Positions 47,661 through 60,671 are shown, counted from the stretch's first letter. The stretch is 64,000 nucleotides of DNA from Absidia repens (GCA_002105175.1 MCGE01000028.1:459974-523973), one strand, 5' to 3'. The notes: generated by a model not told the origin, from the sequence alone. A program made the numbers and translations.

Positions 47661-49575
47661 TATTGCATGTATATTTATGTGGTTATTACAATAACATCGA
47701 TTGATCCAAATCTTCCAAGTCGGAAAAAGGGTTCATCATTAGTCAACCTTGGCACTTGGAAGAGGCTGAAAAAGAATATTACATGTGGGATATAAAAGGA
47801 AAAAAAAAGTATAACCGGAGTCTGTGGAGTTTTGAGTTGGTCTTTTACCTCTGGATCATCTGGTTTGCTGGAAGTGTGTAAAAAATTAAGGGTAACATGA
47901 ACAAGCCACAATCAGATCTTTCTTTTTTAGAGTTGATTTGCCTGGTAAAAAGACGTCATTAGCCAGAAAACATCCGCATATAGAATAATTTGAACCTTGA
48001 TTAATATGCCTTTTATTTGTATCACCTTTCTTTTTTGCCAAGAGAGTGACCAGGAACAAGGACTGTCTCGACAGCATAGTTGATTATACAAGCAAAAATC
48101 ATCATCAACAAGCTTGAAAAAAAAGCAATAATTTCTGTATCACAGCAGCATCACCCAAGATAGAAAGAAACATCTCTATTTTCTCTTACGTTTCTGATAG
48201 ACTGTGAATTCGCGGCGATCCTCCCGATTCGCTCCCTTTTTGAAAGAAACTATTGAATCAGTTGATTGACGAACAAAAAAGTTGATTCACTACCCTTTTC
48301 TTTTAATATATAATGATATGTTAGCAAAGTTCATTTAATCACTCATTTAGCTGTCAATCGCCACATTCCCCGCCATGCCTTTTTTTAGTACTCAAGGAAC
48401 TACCTAAGACTTGTTTTGGTGTAATAATCCAACATATATGATTTAATCGCCGATTTAAACGATGGCTCTTGTGATTGATAGGACATCATCAGAGAAGTAG
48501 GTAGGTAAACAATGTATAGAGTATAATATAATATATAAATAAACTAAAAGAGCAAGAAATGACACAATTATTTTCAAAACAATCGTTTGCATTACAGTTC
48601 GGGCGATGATGATGATGATGATTGAACCAGCTGTGTCCGGCACCTTTTTTCCCAATCATGTGGATCGACATCTTATATAAATTAATTAAATCACCGCTAA
48701 TTTTCATGGAGTATTCTCAGTGGCTTTCAACAAAAGTGGGACAGGGCAAAAACGAATTTTTTTATGTGATACTGAGCTGAAATCGCCATTGAGAGAATTT
48801 TAAAACAGAAGAGATATCGCCGCTTATTTCATTTTCACCCCCTCCCTTTGGCGAAAATAACGCAACCCGCACCCACACAACCTACTTTTTAGATGCCTGG
48901 TGATATTTTGTGTGTGAATTGAGAGACTGGATGCTTTGATTTCAGGGTGAAAAGGGGGATTTTCATCCAATAGAAAAAAAAAATTTTTTTTAGGGAGAAA
49001 AGTACCTGTAATGAATGATTGACTGTTGTGCCTATTCTTTTCTGATATAAAAACCAAGCCCTGGTGGGTTATTTTTCCTTTTTTCTTTCTTCTTACACTT
49101 TTTCTTCTTTTTTTAGTCCCACCCCCTCCCCTTATATTTTATTTTTTATTTTTTATTTTTTACAAACTAAAAAGTGATATCTTCAACACATTTCACTTTT
49201 TTGTTTTGTTTCTTCTTTGTATATTCTTTATTCCTTTGTTATTTTTATTTCATTTTTATATATATTATCCTTATTCCCTTTATTCAATTGGTTATGATTA
49301 GTTTGCATATTCAACAGTGTCATTATAGGAGTAGTATCATTCTTGATTTGTCTTTAGTTTGTTTTTGCTTGTTTTATCAAGCCGTTATCTAATTTTTTTA
49401 TTACCTTCACCCACACAACCTTTATTATTATTATTATTATTATTATTCCTTTTTACACATACATTTTTTGCTATCATTCTCTTTTATTATCTACACTCTA
49501 ACATAACACCACTATCAACACTATCAACACCATCAATACTATCAATACTATTTACTACAACAGCGACATCTAAAT
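47661..49575. other. Spacer upstream of the copper-fist gene
   Basis: About 1.9 kb. The part at 47675-48077 contains a possible small spliced minus-strand gene, described under findings but too weak to call. The part from 49080 is pyrimidine-rich with a TTA microsatellite (49421-49447) and ACTATCAACACTATCAACAC repeats (49510-49550), forming the leader of the next gene. Confidence 0.4.
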
Positions 49576-51004
49576 ATGATATATAAAGGCGTCAAGTATG
49601 CTTGTGGTACATGCATCAAGGTAAGAATTAAATTTGATTGGGTGATTCAGTTTTTAAAAGTCAACTGATCGACGGTCCTTCTCTTTTTTTTTTCTTCTTT
49701 CCTCTTTTAGGGTCACCGCTCCTCCAACTGCAACCACGTCGAAAGACCTCTCTTTGAAATTCGGAAAAAAGGCCGTCCTGTCACTCAATGCTCATTCTGT
49801 AGAGACCTCCGAAAAACAAAGCAAGTCCATATAAAATGTGCATGTACTCACAAATCAGCAAAAGGTAGAGTCATTCTGTCATCAAAAGAAAAAACAAGGA
49901 ATGAGAGAGAGTGGAAGGTGGGAAGGCGGGAAGGGAATGTAAACATGGAATATACTCAACTGTTTTCTTTTTCTTTTAGAACAACAACCTATATTGATCT
50001 ATCAAACAGAAGAAGCCTCTGTAGTACCTGAAGTGCGTGACAAGTGTACTTGCTCTGATCTCAACCATGACCATCATCTCCCATTCACTCAAGACGATGC
50101 TGGCGGTCTTCTCTCTCACACTACCAGTATGATGACCGGTGGAACTGGTGCTTCTTCTTCTCTTCCTCCAAACATGGCACAGCCTTCCTCTATGGTCGAC
50201 AATAGTTTTTCCTGGGCGGTGGTTACTCCTACACCTGATGAATCCTTATTTGCCAACGACGATACTGTTAACCTTGGATTTATCTTCCACAAGTCATCAA
50301 GTCAACGTTTCCTTGAAGGTCAACCGCGTCCACCACGAAAAAAGAGTGTGAAAAAACAATCCATCTCGTCATCGTCATCTGCAACAGCGTCCCTGCAAAG
50401 GGCTCCTTCTCCTCATGCTTCCTCCACGACGACATCAACCACCATGGTGACTCCTACTAGCTCTCCGACAAATGGCTTAAGTGGTGGCGCTGCTCAGCCG
50501 AACTTTATGTTACCTTTGATGGATTTGGACTTACCTTCATCCTCTTCTTCCACTTGCTCAGACAACAACGGGGTGCTCTCAGCTGATCTTGCCATGATTC
50601 TGAACAATGTACTCAAGCCTATGCAACACGAATTCCGGTCGGATGAAGATGCTATGAATCAAGAATTGGCAAATTTGGAATTGACGCAAACCAGTGGTTC
50701 CAACAGCACGATGATGTATCCTGTCAGTGGTAGTACAACCGCCACCACTGCTGCTTCTACTTCTAGCTCAACACCTGGTACTCCTCCTCCTCAGCAACAA
50801 CAACAACAACAACAAATTCAACAGCAACAGTACTTGCAACAGTTACACCACCAGCACTCATCATCGTCCTCGTCATCGTCATCAGCCGCATCCTACTTTT
50901 CTCATGCCATGCACGATTCGAATGGTTTAATGGGTACGCATTCTTCTTCATCTGGGTCATCGAACGGTAACGGTACTGCAACAACTCTGACATCGCTTCC
51001 TCAA

Positions 51005-51036
<32 letters not shown>

Positions 51037-51397
51037 TCAGTCATTCGATCAAGTAGGATGTTGTGGAAGTTACTCGGCTCATTCCATGTGTCGATCGGAT
51101 CAGAATGGCCCTGGGGAATCGGTTGTTATCACCATTGCACCTTTATCAGCGACAACACACAACCCATTGCAAGGATCAGAGAATGTAAGGACAAGGATTG
51201 TGACATGCTATTGTTTTGGGAATTGTACATGTCCCGGGTGTTTGGTCCATCCTGGGAACTTTTTGATGGGTGGTGATCCGTTCATGGATCCTTACCGTGG
51301 CTTATCGGCGTCTACATGCCCCTCCTCGACAGCATCAAGTATTTACTCAAACTCGGATGATGAAGATCAACAGCAGCACCAATCCATCCTCCTTTGA
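49576..51397 (+). CDS. Copper-fist transcription regulator (Ace1/Mac1/Cuf1 type)
   Basis: Three exons: 49576-49620, 49711-49864 and 49980-51397, giving 538 residues. The first 60 residues are a complete copper-fist DNA-binding domain: VKYACGTCIKGHRSSNCNH with zinc ligands Cys10, Cys13, Cys22 and His24, the minor-groove KGRP motif at 35-38, and the second cysteine set C-x2-C and CAC (QCSFCRDLRKTKQVHIKCAC). Such proteins control copper or iron uptake and detoxification genes by sensing copper. The middle is serine/threonine-rich with two polyglutamine runs, an activation-domain composition. Near the C-terminus a cysteine cluster (TCYCFGNCTCPGC) resembles the copper-sensing repeats of Mac1/Cuf1. 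This pattern favours a Mac1/Cuf1-like regulator over an Ace1-like one, but that is inference. Confidence 0.92.
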
Positions 51398-51734
51398 TAG
51401 CAACCCCCTTCCCCCGTACCTTCTCTTTCTCTTTCTCTCTCTCCCATCTCCCCTAGTTTTACTTGTACATAGTCTTGTTTTTTTATCATTTGAATAAATG
51501 CTCTAGTGCTCCATTGGAGCTTTGGGAAATATTATAGATTTATTTTGGGTGATAGACCAGGTTTTTTTTTTTTTTTTTGATGCGTGTTGGATACATTCAT
51601 CGTTTTCGTCCCTTTTGGCCCAATCACCAATGTGGGGTGAGAGCTGAAAATTTACACTCCGTCGCCTATGATTTTTTTTTTCCCTTCCCCTCCTTCATTT
51701 TTTTTTCTTCTTCCTTTGTTTTCTCCCTCAAAAA
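51398..51734. other. Copper-fist gene 3' flank
   Basis: Contains AATAAA at about 51494 and a T run at 51562-51579. No other feature. Confidence 0.5.
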
Positions 51735-51920
51735 AACACCATCTTCAAATGAGAATGCTGGTGATCTTGGATTAGTATAGAACTTGATTCAGGGGTATTT
51801 TCCAAACTGCAATATACATATGCATGGGGAAACCCTTTCATTTTGGGTGCGTGATTTGGGACCATCCATGAGATTAGTCTAGTGTTAGCTGTATATCTAT
51901 ATGAATAAACTTTATTTTTG
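51735..51920 (+). repeat. Dispersed repeat, diverged inverted copy G
   Basis: Opposite orientation to copies A-E. It contains TGCATGGGGAAACCCTTTCA at about 51821-51840, a TAGTCTAGTGTTAG segment, and ends with AATAAACTTTATTTT at 51904-51918. It shares TCTTCAAATG and the GATCTTGGATTAGT segment with copy F. Confidence 0.72.
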
Positions 51921-53047
51921 CGTTTTTACTATGAATGTCTCTTATATGTTAAGTTATATTGTTGAATGGGTTATTCAAGTGCGTGTGGAAGAAAATGATG
52001 TGAGACTTTGTGTGTGCACGACTTTTGGTCAACCGCTCTGCTCAGTTATCTGCCTATTGAATATGCATTGTATGGGTGTATGAGTGTGTGTAAACACGAC
52101 TGCCACTGCTATGTTTTTTCATTTTTTTCATTTCGGTGAGCAGGGCTTTTGAAATCAATCATATGTATTATAGCTCTGCTTGTAGGTGAAAGTTTAAACA
52201 TGCACAGAAGAATTATAGTAATATTCAGGTTCGTTGATGGACCATTATATCATTGTTATTTTTATTACTTCATCAGTTAATAATTTATACAGTGTCACAT
52301 TTAAATAAAAATAACAGAAACAGTGCTCTTGTGTTTTTATTGATTGTTTATGTGTAGGGATGATTTGATGGGTGGAGGTCTCTTTTTGCAAAGATGCGGG
52401 GGATAAAAGGATAAAACGGATTGTACAGTTTGCACTCATCGCAAGAATCGGGGATTTGAGAGCGCATAATCGATGAAAACGGAGGACGGACAATGCAATA
52501 AAAGGCATAGATGAAGTGATTTTAGATGATACAAAAAGAAAAAAGGGCAATTACTTTCATTTGCTACAAAAATAATCGACAATGGGACATGTGTTTTTGT
52601 TAAAATGAATGAACATTTTATTAAATCAACAAAGACAAATAAAAAAAAAAAAAAAAGCAACAACTAAGTGTCATAAAGGTATAATAAAACCATGTAACCA
52701 TCTAAGTCAATGAAATATATCTATTCACAAAAAGTAATCAACTAAGGGCCAATAAAGCTTCATCAACATTGGATTGAGGAACTTGACACATAGAATTGAA
52801 TAAACGCTAGAAGAGTCTAATAATGCCGTAAACCACCGTTGGGAAACCAGTAGCCTACACCCGAAAAAAAATGAGAAAGGGAGCACAAGTGAATCACAGT
52901 ACTCAGCCCAAATCCGTTTTCTTACCATTAGCAACAAATTAGGTTTCAGAGGATGGTTTCCGAACGAGGACCGACTTCAATCACAATAGGAAAGCCAAGC
53001 AAACCAACACCGTAATCAAAATAAAAACCTTGAAATCCAAATAGAGT
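51921..53047. other. AT-rich spacer, possibly with terminal exons of the membrane-protein locus
   Basis: Mostly AT-rich sequence, with an A run at 52638-52655. On the minus strand, segments at about 52950-52924 (HPLKPNLLLM) and 52858-52810 (ATGFPTVVYGIIRLF) are flanked by plausible splice sites and could be the last two exons of the neighbouring unresolved gene. Confidence 0.3.
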
Positions 53048-53908
53048 TTAATCGATTGAATCAAACACCAGACAGTCACCGTTCTCCGCCAAACATACAT
53101 TTGCATCCAGTTTCAGTGAGGATAACTTTTTTTCAGGTACAAATGTCCAAAGTGGAGCGAAGAACCTGACCCCCTCAGCCACGCCAAAAAACAACAACAA
53201 CAACAACAGGACATGGACGAGAGATGGACCGACGCAGGAGATCATTTGCCTCTTGATAATTGCAGGAGAGATATGTTTCTTTCGGAACCCGAATAACGCT
53301 CTGGGAATGAAGATGGGCCAAGTCGCCAAAAGTTGCTGATTGAAACAATAATAATAAATCGTATAAGAGGCGAAAAGAGTATCGGGAGTCATGTGTGTGC
53401 TATTGACTAAACCAAAAAAAAAAGGGTAGTATTCATTACATGGTTAATGTGTCACCATTTCCCCATTTTTCTCCTCTGTGACGGAATCATTGGAAAAACC
53501 ATATACTACTTACAGTATGACATCAGATTTGATGTGTTTGGGATGCCATAGCACTTCAGCCATCTTCATCATGCCAAGGGATTCAGAAAAAGAAGATGGC
53601 AGTAGATACTCCCGTGTTTGTTGTTGGAAAGGAGGCATCATCCATAGTCGAGTACATGCACCATCATCGGAACGCATCGCCCATAACGTCACGATCGAGA
53701 AGAGGTACCATAAGCGATGTAACAAACATTGGGAATATCTAAAAAAAAAATTGATGTCATTAGCTTCATCATGAATTATTGCTCTGACTTCACCAAATCT
53801 TAACATATTTACAAATACCAGGATCATCGCAGTGCCAATTTTGTGTCCCATAAATATATATATAGCATGAGAGCTAGGATCAAGTGAGAGAACCCCACAC
53901 CAGGACAT
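53048..53908 (-). CDS. Unresolved membrane-protein locus, partial or decayed
   Basis: I do not recognise this gene. Two minus-strand exons join in phase: about 53738-53514 (acceptor after a T run, donor CT|GTAAGT) and 53399-53048 (acceptor AATAG). They encode hydrophobic segments (WYLFSIVTLWAM, YTIYYYCFNQQLLATWPIFI, VHVLLLLLLFFGVAEGVRFF) separated by a polar loop. Upstream, readable stretches extend to about 53908 and beyond but are interrupted by stops, and no start codon fits. Further exons may follow near 52950 and 52858. A multi-pass acyltransferase-like enzyme is conceivable but no catalytic motif is visible. The locus may be a pseudogene, or may contain a one-base indel like three other genes in this window. 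Confidence 0.3.
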
Positions 53909-54680
53909 CCATTGGTGGCAATCAAAGATGAATTGGGCATATGATGGTCAGAAGGTCGTCGACTTGCTGTCAATGATACTAAAAACGCATCGACTCATCT
54001 ATGGTACCTGCTGCACCGCCATGAGTATAAGAGACCATTCCTTGATGTTGCTGTGGTGGCCTATCGACGTGTTCAATCATGTTTCCTCATCCCTCAAAGT
54101 TCATTCCGTGTGATAATTCAAAGCCATTACACTGAAAATGTAGGAGATATCTAGTCCACATTCACCAACTATTCCAGAAAACGTCATATTCATGGGTATC
54201 ATTTGAAGCATGCTGGTTCATCGTCATGTTGCAAAAAAGTCAAGAGCAGACCAGTTAATGAGCTGAGGCTTTTGCGACTAATTGAGACCCTCGATCTGTT
54301 GATATTTGAATAGTCAGCATCCGTTTCCTTGATAGTGTCATTAACTGCAAACGTTTCATTCCAAGTATGTGTTTGCGGAATCCGCTTCAATAATATTGTT
54401 GTTCATACGTGAACAAAAAAAAAAAAAAAAAAAAAAAAAGCACCCTTTCCTAAAAAAAAAAAAAAAAGCCTTCCCTAAAAACATCTCCCTTGCCTGAGAA
54501 AGAGAATTCACCCATATTGAAAACATTCAATCATGAAAAAGCCACCAGGCCAATGATAGGCTTCAGATATGTGTGTTGTACGCATTTTTATTTTCGAACC
54601 AGTCTATGACACATCTATCTTTATTACTGGCTATTTTCCAAACAATATCACTAAAAAACGACGCTTCTCAGCTTCACTGC
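53909..54680. other. Spacer between membrane-protein locus and GH17 gene
   Basis: Contains A runs at 54415-54439 and 54453-54467. A minus-strand open frame at 54199-54390 has a short C2-like look but no splice partners. No gene called. Confidence 0.4.
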
Positions 54681-55989
54681 CTAATGAAAAGCAAAGCTTG
54701 GTTGAGGCACATGGACGTCCTTCTTTTTATACAATGGGAGAGGACAATCGGGCATACGAGATAATTTCAAACGACGGTCTTTATCAAACAGGCCCCAGAA
54801 GGCTTCTCGAGGCTCACCGAAGGTTGCGTTTTTCCAAGGGGCATCCTTGAATTCAAACCAATAGTACGGTACACCCTTTTCATTGGATTGGCATACAAAA
54901 CTAAACAGAAGCTTTTCCAGGTTTTTCAAAGAAGGCACGGCGCCTTGGTAAGCTCTTGACGCGGGCGCGGTGGGCCACCCTACTTCCGAAATCAACGCCG
55001 GTTTCACTTTCGCATCATCAAGACCTTTGCTTTTGGCCAGTCGGATGGTCGGAATGATGACCACCTTTTTAAAATAATTCCATGTCCATGCGGGTGCTTG
55101 GTCGACGGTCACGCCAGCAAAAAATGGATGCACATTGTCAAGAACCTGGTCTTCTTCGGGCATCAAGTCGGGCAAAGAGCGTATATCAGTTGTGTATACC
55201 GGGATATGATCATAGTTTCTTTTTTTAAGTTTGCTTTTGATGTCTCGGATTCGGTCAATGAGTTCTTCAGGGTCGATTTCTTTTCGATAGAGTGCTATGC
55301 CAAAAAAAAAAAAAAAATGCATGAATTTTCTTGGTGCGGTGTTTAAATCGAATTGTTTTTTTTCGTTTACCCTCATTTCCAACAGACACACCAGTAATAT
55401 GATCAGCACCAAAGTCATCCAGGAGTTTCCAAAATGCATTATATTGACGTTCATAAGTAGTAGCATTCCCATCCACCCATATAGTAATAATGACGCCTAG
55501 GTCGATATTGAGCATTTTCATGCCATTCATCACAAAGTGACCTTGGTCACAATCTAGACCATAAAGCCGTAATCGAGGTGTCAATTGGTGCAGAAGCTTC
55601 AAATCTTCAATGACATCGTCTTGAGTGACACCGCATCCATATTCCAGCTGAGCGCCTGTAGGAGTATAGTCTATTCCCCAGAAGGATCGCTTTAACCGTG
55701 GATCTTTTTCATAATGTGTATAACTATTGCTGTTATTTGCTGTATTGTTCTTTTCGCCATCATGTGCTCCAGTATTTTTGTTGCCACTACGATCATCTTG
55801 ATTAAAAATAGAATCGAGATAATGGTTTTTGATCAAAAATGGCACCACACCTGCTAGAACTATGACGATTACTACTACAACAATCGCAGTTACCTTGAGT
55901 CCCCGTCCAAACCGTCGTGATTCTCCTTTCTTGAGTTCTTCTTCGTCCTTTATGATCTCTTTTTTAGAAATATTATTTTCTATATTCAT
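54681..55989 (-). CDS. GH17 beta-1,3-glucanase/transglycosylase, membrane-anchored
   Basis: Two minus-strand exons: 55989-55371 and 55294-54681, giving 410 residues. GH17 enzymes cut or rearrange beta-1,3-glucan in the fungal wall. The start at 55989 gives a 30-residue charged cytosolic end and a signal anchor at about 32-52 (VVVVIVIVLAGVVPFLI), so this is a type II membrane protein whose catalytic domain faces the wall. The domain starts at SFWGIDYTPTGAQ. The acid/base glutamate is in SVGNE (Glu206) and the nucleophile in SEVGWP (Glu310), both intact. There is no GPI signal or carbohydrate-binding module. An upstream in-frame ATG at 56091 would add a second hydrophobic segment and is less likely. 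The architecture resembles the membrane-anchored EglC/Scw-type branch, without being assignable to one. Confidence 0.92.
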
Positions 55990-56589
55990 GTTAATGGTAT
56001 CTTTGTTTGTTTGTATTAATAATAAAAAAAAAAATTCAAAGAAAGCAATAAAGACAAACAAACAATGAAAAATAAAAGCTTTATAGAACATGATGGATCC
56101 ATTTTACATAAGTGAAACAGTCCTCGTCTATTTTATTTAATCATTCATATACTGTGGAATCATAAACCCAAATATTGTATCGGCTATTATGTGTCTATCT
56201 AAAACCGGTGATTATTCTTTGAACTAATTCTAAATGGTCTTTCGCAAAGTAGTCCTGAAAAATTGTCAATGTTTTGATTTACCGTAGCATGTTTTTTATT
56301 CGTTGGATTTTTTGAAGTCATTCTATATATACTATAGACCCAGTCTAGTCTACTAGGTTTACTAATATGAATGGCAGCGCGAGAATAAGGTCAGGTTACA
56401 CTAGGGAGGGGAGGGGAGGAAGGATAAATAGTCATGAAGTAGGGTAAAATGATTTATGGCAGAGACTACCTACTCATACTTATTAATATGGCTGTTTGAG
56501 CATATAGAGGCTCACATTCCAAATCAAGTAGCTTAAGACTGCCAACCAATCGTCAGTATCTTAAGCGGAATGATAACCATCATGAGAAG
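55990..56589. other. GH17 promoter side and flank of repeat copy E
   Basis: AT-rich sequence with GAGGGGAGGGGAGGAAGG at about 56405-56422. It leads into repeat copy E. No gene seen. Confidence 0.5.
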
Positions 56590-57305
56590 AGCTAGAATGC
56601 AGGTGTCTGATAGGATATTTACAAAATACTCAAAATAACGACTTTGCACATGATATAATTGTTCAGGGATGAGTAATAAAAAGGGCATATTTTATTTGAA
56701 GATCTAGGATAGATACTAAACTAAGAGAGTGGGTTCATTGTAACAAGGGATCTATTGGAAGGTAGCATGAATGAGACTATTGAAGGATCTGAAAAATGAT
56801 TAGCACCAATCTAGAGATGACTATAAAAAGGTATCTAATATATTGTATAAGGCAGACAAGTACTGAGAAACATATAACTGAATATCGTTTATTGAAACGA
56901 TCAGCACTAATCTAAAGGGACGACGGCGGTAAACATTGAATCTACTCTGCAAGACATGAGAAACAGTAATGGGACATTTTTTCAATGAAGCAGATAAAAA
57001 GAGATATGTTTTATTGAAGTATAGATACAATCTATGGACAAGCTAACAGTAAACTAAGCTAATAGAGGCTCCAAAAAGTCAACTAATGGTGCCTCCAGAT
57101 CCTAGATCCAAAATGAAAGAGTTTCCCCATGCATGTTGTAATCCCTGAGCTGAAAACCCTTCTAAACTAGTCCTGACACTAATCTAAGTCCAAAAATACC
57201 CCATAAAAGTTGAATGGGGAAGAAAAAATAGAAAGGAAGAGAGAAGGAAAAAAAAAATTGGGAGTAAATAAAAAATCCCCACGTGTGCGGGATTTGAAAT
57301 CTGTT
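56590..57305 (-). repeat. Dispersed repeat, copy E
   Basis: Fifth and most complete-looking long copy, about 0.7 kb. Outer blocks at 56690-56900 repeat motifs such as ACTAAACTAAG and GGGATCTATTGGAAGG seen in copies B and C. The core at 57095-57190 has AATGAAAGAGTTTCCCCATG and CTAGTCCTGACACTAATCTA. The promoter-like box reads CACGTGTGCGGG at about 57281. Non-coding. Confidence 0.78.
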
Positions 57306-58552
57306 CTGTGGAAAGCTCTCATCAGCCTTGAAAACACTTGCATATTTTTGTTTGAGAAGAATGGATCAAATAAGAAGGGAAAAAAAAAAAAAGGAGAATA
57401 CTTGGCAAATAAAAAAGGGAAGGGAGAAGATATGGTGTTCATTTGAGACAAAGCCAAACCTTGGCCTAGTATAATAATGTTGATATAATGCATTAAAAAC
57501 AATAGCATAGCATGCTGAAGGGGTGTGTGGGAGGTACTTGTAAATAGCACGGGAAAGTAGGAAAATTCAATCCATGTGGAAAGGAATTACTTGGGGAAAT
57601 GCATCCTTTGTATTAGATATGCGTACGGGATGTAAAAACAAACAGGAAAAAAAAGAGATCTCGTTGAATGACACAAAAAGGTTGAAGTAGTAATGATACC
57701 ATCTCTTTTTGAATTTTATCAAATGAAATATTTAAAAAATAAATAACACCAATTGACTTGATATGTATTATGTCGACACTAATAATTACATAAATGAGGA
57801 GGATATGAGGGGTGATATTGAATTTGTTTCGATATTTTCTCGTTTCGCTCAACGTCATTTTCAACACAAACGTTTAAATGGAGTAAATATCAGTGAGCCT
57901 CCCTTCTACGGGATTGGTTTTGGTTTGATGGATTGTCCTTTTTCTTGAAACAAATAATGAAAAAAAAGCATGAATAACGGACTTTAAAATCGTTTTTCTT
58001 TAAAATTAAATTCAGGGACCATGCGTAACAGGGTACTTTTATTTCACATATTCACGCATTAACAAAGTATAACGACAGAAAAATAATAAAAGAATAGTGT
58101 TTTATCATGAAATATGTATGATCTCATATGAATATATCATATATGAAGGGTGAAAGGGATGTTTGGTTTGATTGTCTTACTGTCAGTTCAAGCAAAAAAA
58201 CGTCCATCGATCCAGAATCTCTCTGTTGTATCCTTGTCAATATGTTAGTAAGTACAAACTGGTATCATAATTAATGTATCAATGATGCAGTTACATAACG
58301 AAAAAGAGTCATTTGTACATGTCAATGTATCATCTAAATACGTTAATTTTTTCATCTGTTTCTCTTTTCAGTCGAGAAAACCATGCTCCTTTTTTTTTCA
58401 CAACCAAAAAGATCTCCTGGTATTCTCCTTTTTTTTTTTTTGTCGCAAATTTTTTTGTCATGAACAGCAATATAAATTTGAAATTCCTGTGCTTAACTCA
58501 CTCCCCCTCCTCTTTTCCACATCCTCTTTATTTACATTTACCGCCTAATACG
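57306..58552. other. Spacer upstream of the BOI-type gene
   Basis: AT-rich, about 1.2 kb. A 61-codon open frame at 57763-57948 has no recognisable features. A T/C-rich leader precedes the BOI-type start codon. No RNA gene seen. Confidence 0.5.
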
Positions 58553-59530
58553 ATGGATATCGTTTATGTTGTCCATCAATTCGACGCAGAGAATGAAGAT
58601 GAGCTTAGTTTATGCATCGGTGACTCAGTGATGGTTTTGGAACGAGATGATGGATTCGAAGATGGCTGGTGGAAGGTACTATAATAAATTGACACTTTTA
58701 AAACGGCGCTAACAAATTCAATTTTACAGGGAAGAAATAAGGCTGGTCAACAAGGTTTGTTTCCTGTGAACTATACATCAGCAGAACCACCTAATTCTAC
58801 TACCATAAATTCAGACGACGATAACGATAATGATAATGGAAATGATGAAAAATTGACAGAAGATGATGGGTCACTATCAACAAACAGTCGATCATCATCA
58901 ATAACTCAGTCGTCCGTTTCAACAATAACTCATCAACTAGAAACAAAGTCACTTCATTCATTGGCCTCAAGCTCAATGGGTAAAGAAACATCACAAATAC
59001 TTTATGAAAGCGACGACAATAGTGACAATGATGATGATGATGATGACGATGATGATGATAGGGCTAACAGCATGACGAACCCTTCTATTTTATCACCCAA
59101 TATCACGTTTGTTTCCAAAAACTTGCAAAAGGCAGTGCGAGCCACTTTATTATCCACCACTCTTAGTCATATTCCTCCAGAACAATGGCAAGTGGAGCAA
59201 GTAGCGGAATGGTTGACTCAGCTAGGATTTGACACTGCTGTCCATCATTTCATAGGTAAGGCGTTATATATATATATTTTTAAAAAAAAAACGATCGATC
59301 CCATTCGCTCACAATTCATTTCTATGCATTTTTGAACACCGCTTAGAACAAGAAATAACTGGAGACATCTTGTTAGAATTATCTCTATCTTCCTTGAAGG
59401 AGCTTGAGATAAACACTTTTGGAAAACGATTTAAAATCCACAGTGCCATTCTTGCTTTGCGTGAAGAAATATTTCGGCAAGATCCATTTTATTTGCATCC
59501 ATCCAAATCATGCCTAAGTACCACTGAGGT

Positions 59531-59561
<31 letters not shown>

Positions 59562-60164
59562 CTCTTTTCCACCATCACTGACATAAATATATTATTTACA
59601 CGGGGATATATCTATTTGTAGGATTATCATTGGATGCTTACAGGACAAGGTCAACCCCCACAAAAATATTCAATACACCGAACATCACTATGTGATGACA
59701 TAATGGCATCTGATTACACATCGCTAGGCAGAAATAGTAGGGGAAGCAGCATAGATTATCAGCATTATCATCATCATCATCACCATCATCCATATCCTTA
59801 CGGCCATCCATATCAGTATTACTCCCCTCCACATTCACCTCATTCACATGGCATCCATTCTTCATTCGATAATGAAAAACATCACTTGGCATTGTCTGGT
59901 CGCTCTTCTTCGTTTGATAATCCACAATATCATCTTCACCAATCAAATCAACATGCTCGTATGGAATCATCTGATAGTCAAGAAGATTGTGTAGCTCCAG
60001 ACATGGAAGGATGGTTATATAAACAAGGTGATAAGTATAAGACTTGGAACAAACGCTGGTTTGTATTAAAAGGAAACAATTTATTTTATTTTAAAAGCCC
60101 GAAGGTAAGAGGATCATCAAAAAATATATGCATCTGATCTTACAGTACTCCTCTCACACTCCCC

Positions 60165-60199
<35 letters not shown>

Positions 60200-60671
60200 A
60201 TACTCTATAATATTATAGGATGTTCGTATGAAAGGTATTATTAATTTACGTGGATACCGTATGGTATGTGATGAGACAATCTGTGTCGGACAGTACTCAT
60301 TTAAAGCCCAGCATGAAAAGGAACGCACATTTTATTTCTATGCTGACAGTGATTTAAGCATGAAAGCATGGATACAATCTTTAATCAAGGCCACCATTTC
60401 ACGAGACTTTACCGCTCCAGTAGTCAGTTCAAGCACTATTCCCACAGTCACACTAGATATGGCTAGGCGCATGAATCCTCGACCTCCTTCATCACTTTTA
60501 TATTTGAATAATTCTGCAAAGTCTACTACTAGCACTAAATCAAATCAATTCCCATCTTCATCCATATCAACACCTCCTTTGATGATATCATCTCTTTCGG
60601 ATTCAACTGACACCAGCTCGTCTAATGCCAGTAGCATATATTCCGTTGATGATGTTGAAACTCCGACTTAA
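58553..60671 (+). CDS. BOI1/BOI2-type SH3-SAM-PH polarity protein
   Basis: Five exons: 58553-58675, 58730-59255, 59347-59528, 59622-60104 and 60219-60671, giving 588 residues. The SH3 domain is N-terminal (residues about 1-60: VVHQFDAENEDELSLCIGDS, ERDDGFEDGWWKGRN, GLFPVNY). A serine-rich stretch with an aspartate run follows, then a SAM domain at about 190-262 (WQVEQVAEWLTQLGFDTAVH, ITGDILLELSLSSLKELEIN), a histidine-rich linker, and a PH domain at about 404-515 (MEGWLYKQGDKYKTWNKRWF, MKAWIQSLIKAT). This order is that of yeast Boi1/Boi2, adaptors that link Bem1/Cdc42 and phosphoinositides to polarised exocytosis. The yeast proteins are longer (about 980-1040). The third and fourth introns contain A or T runs of over 20. 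Confidence 0.93.

Noticed and set aside
54199..54390. Minus-strand frame with a C2-like stretch (THTWNETFAVND)
   Set aside because: Isolated short similarity; no neighbouring exons complete a C2 domain.
57763..57948. 61-codon open frame after repeat copy E
   Set aside because: No recognisable feature or promoter context.
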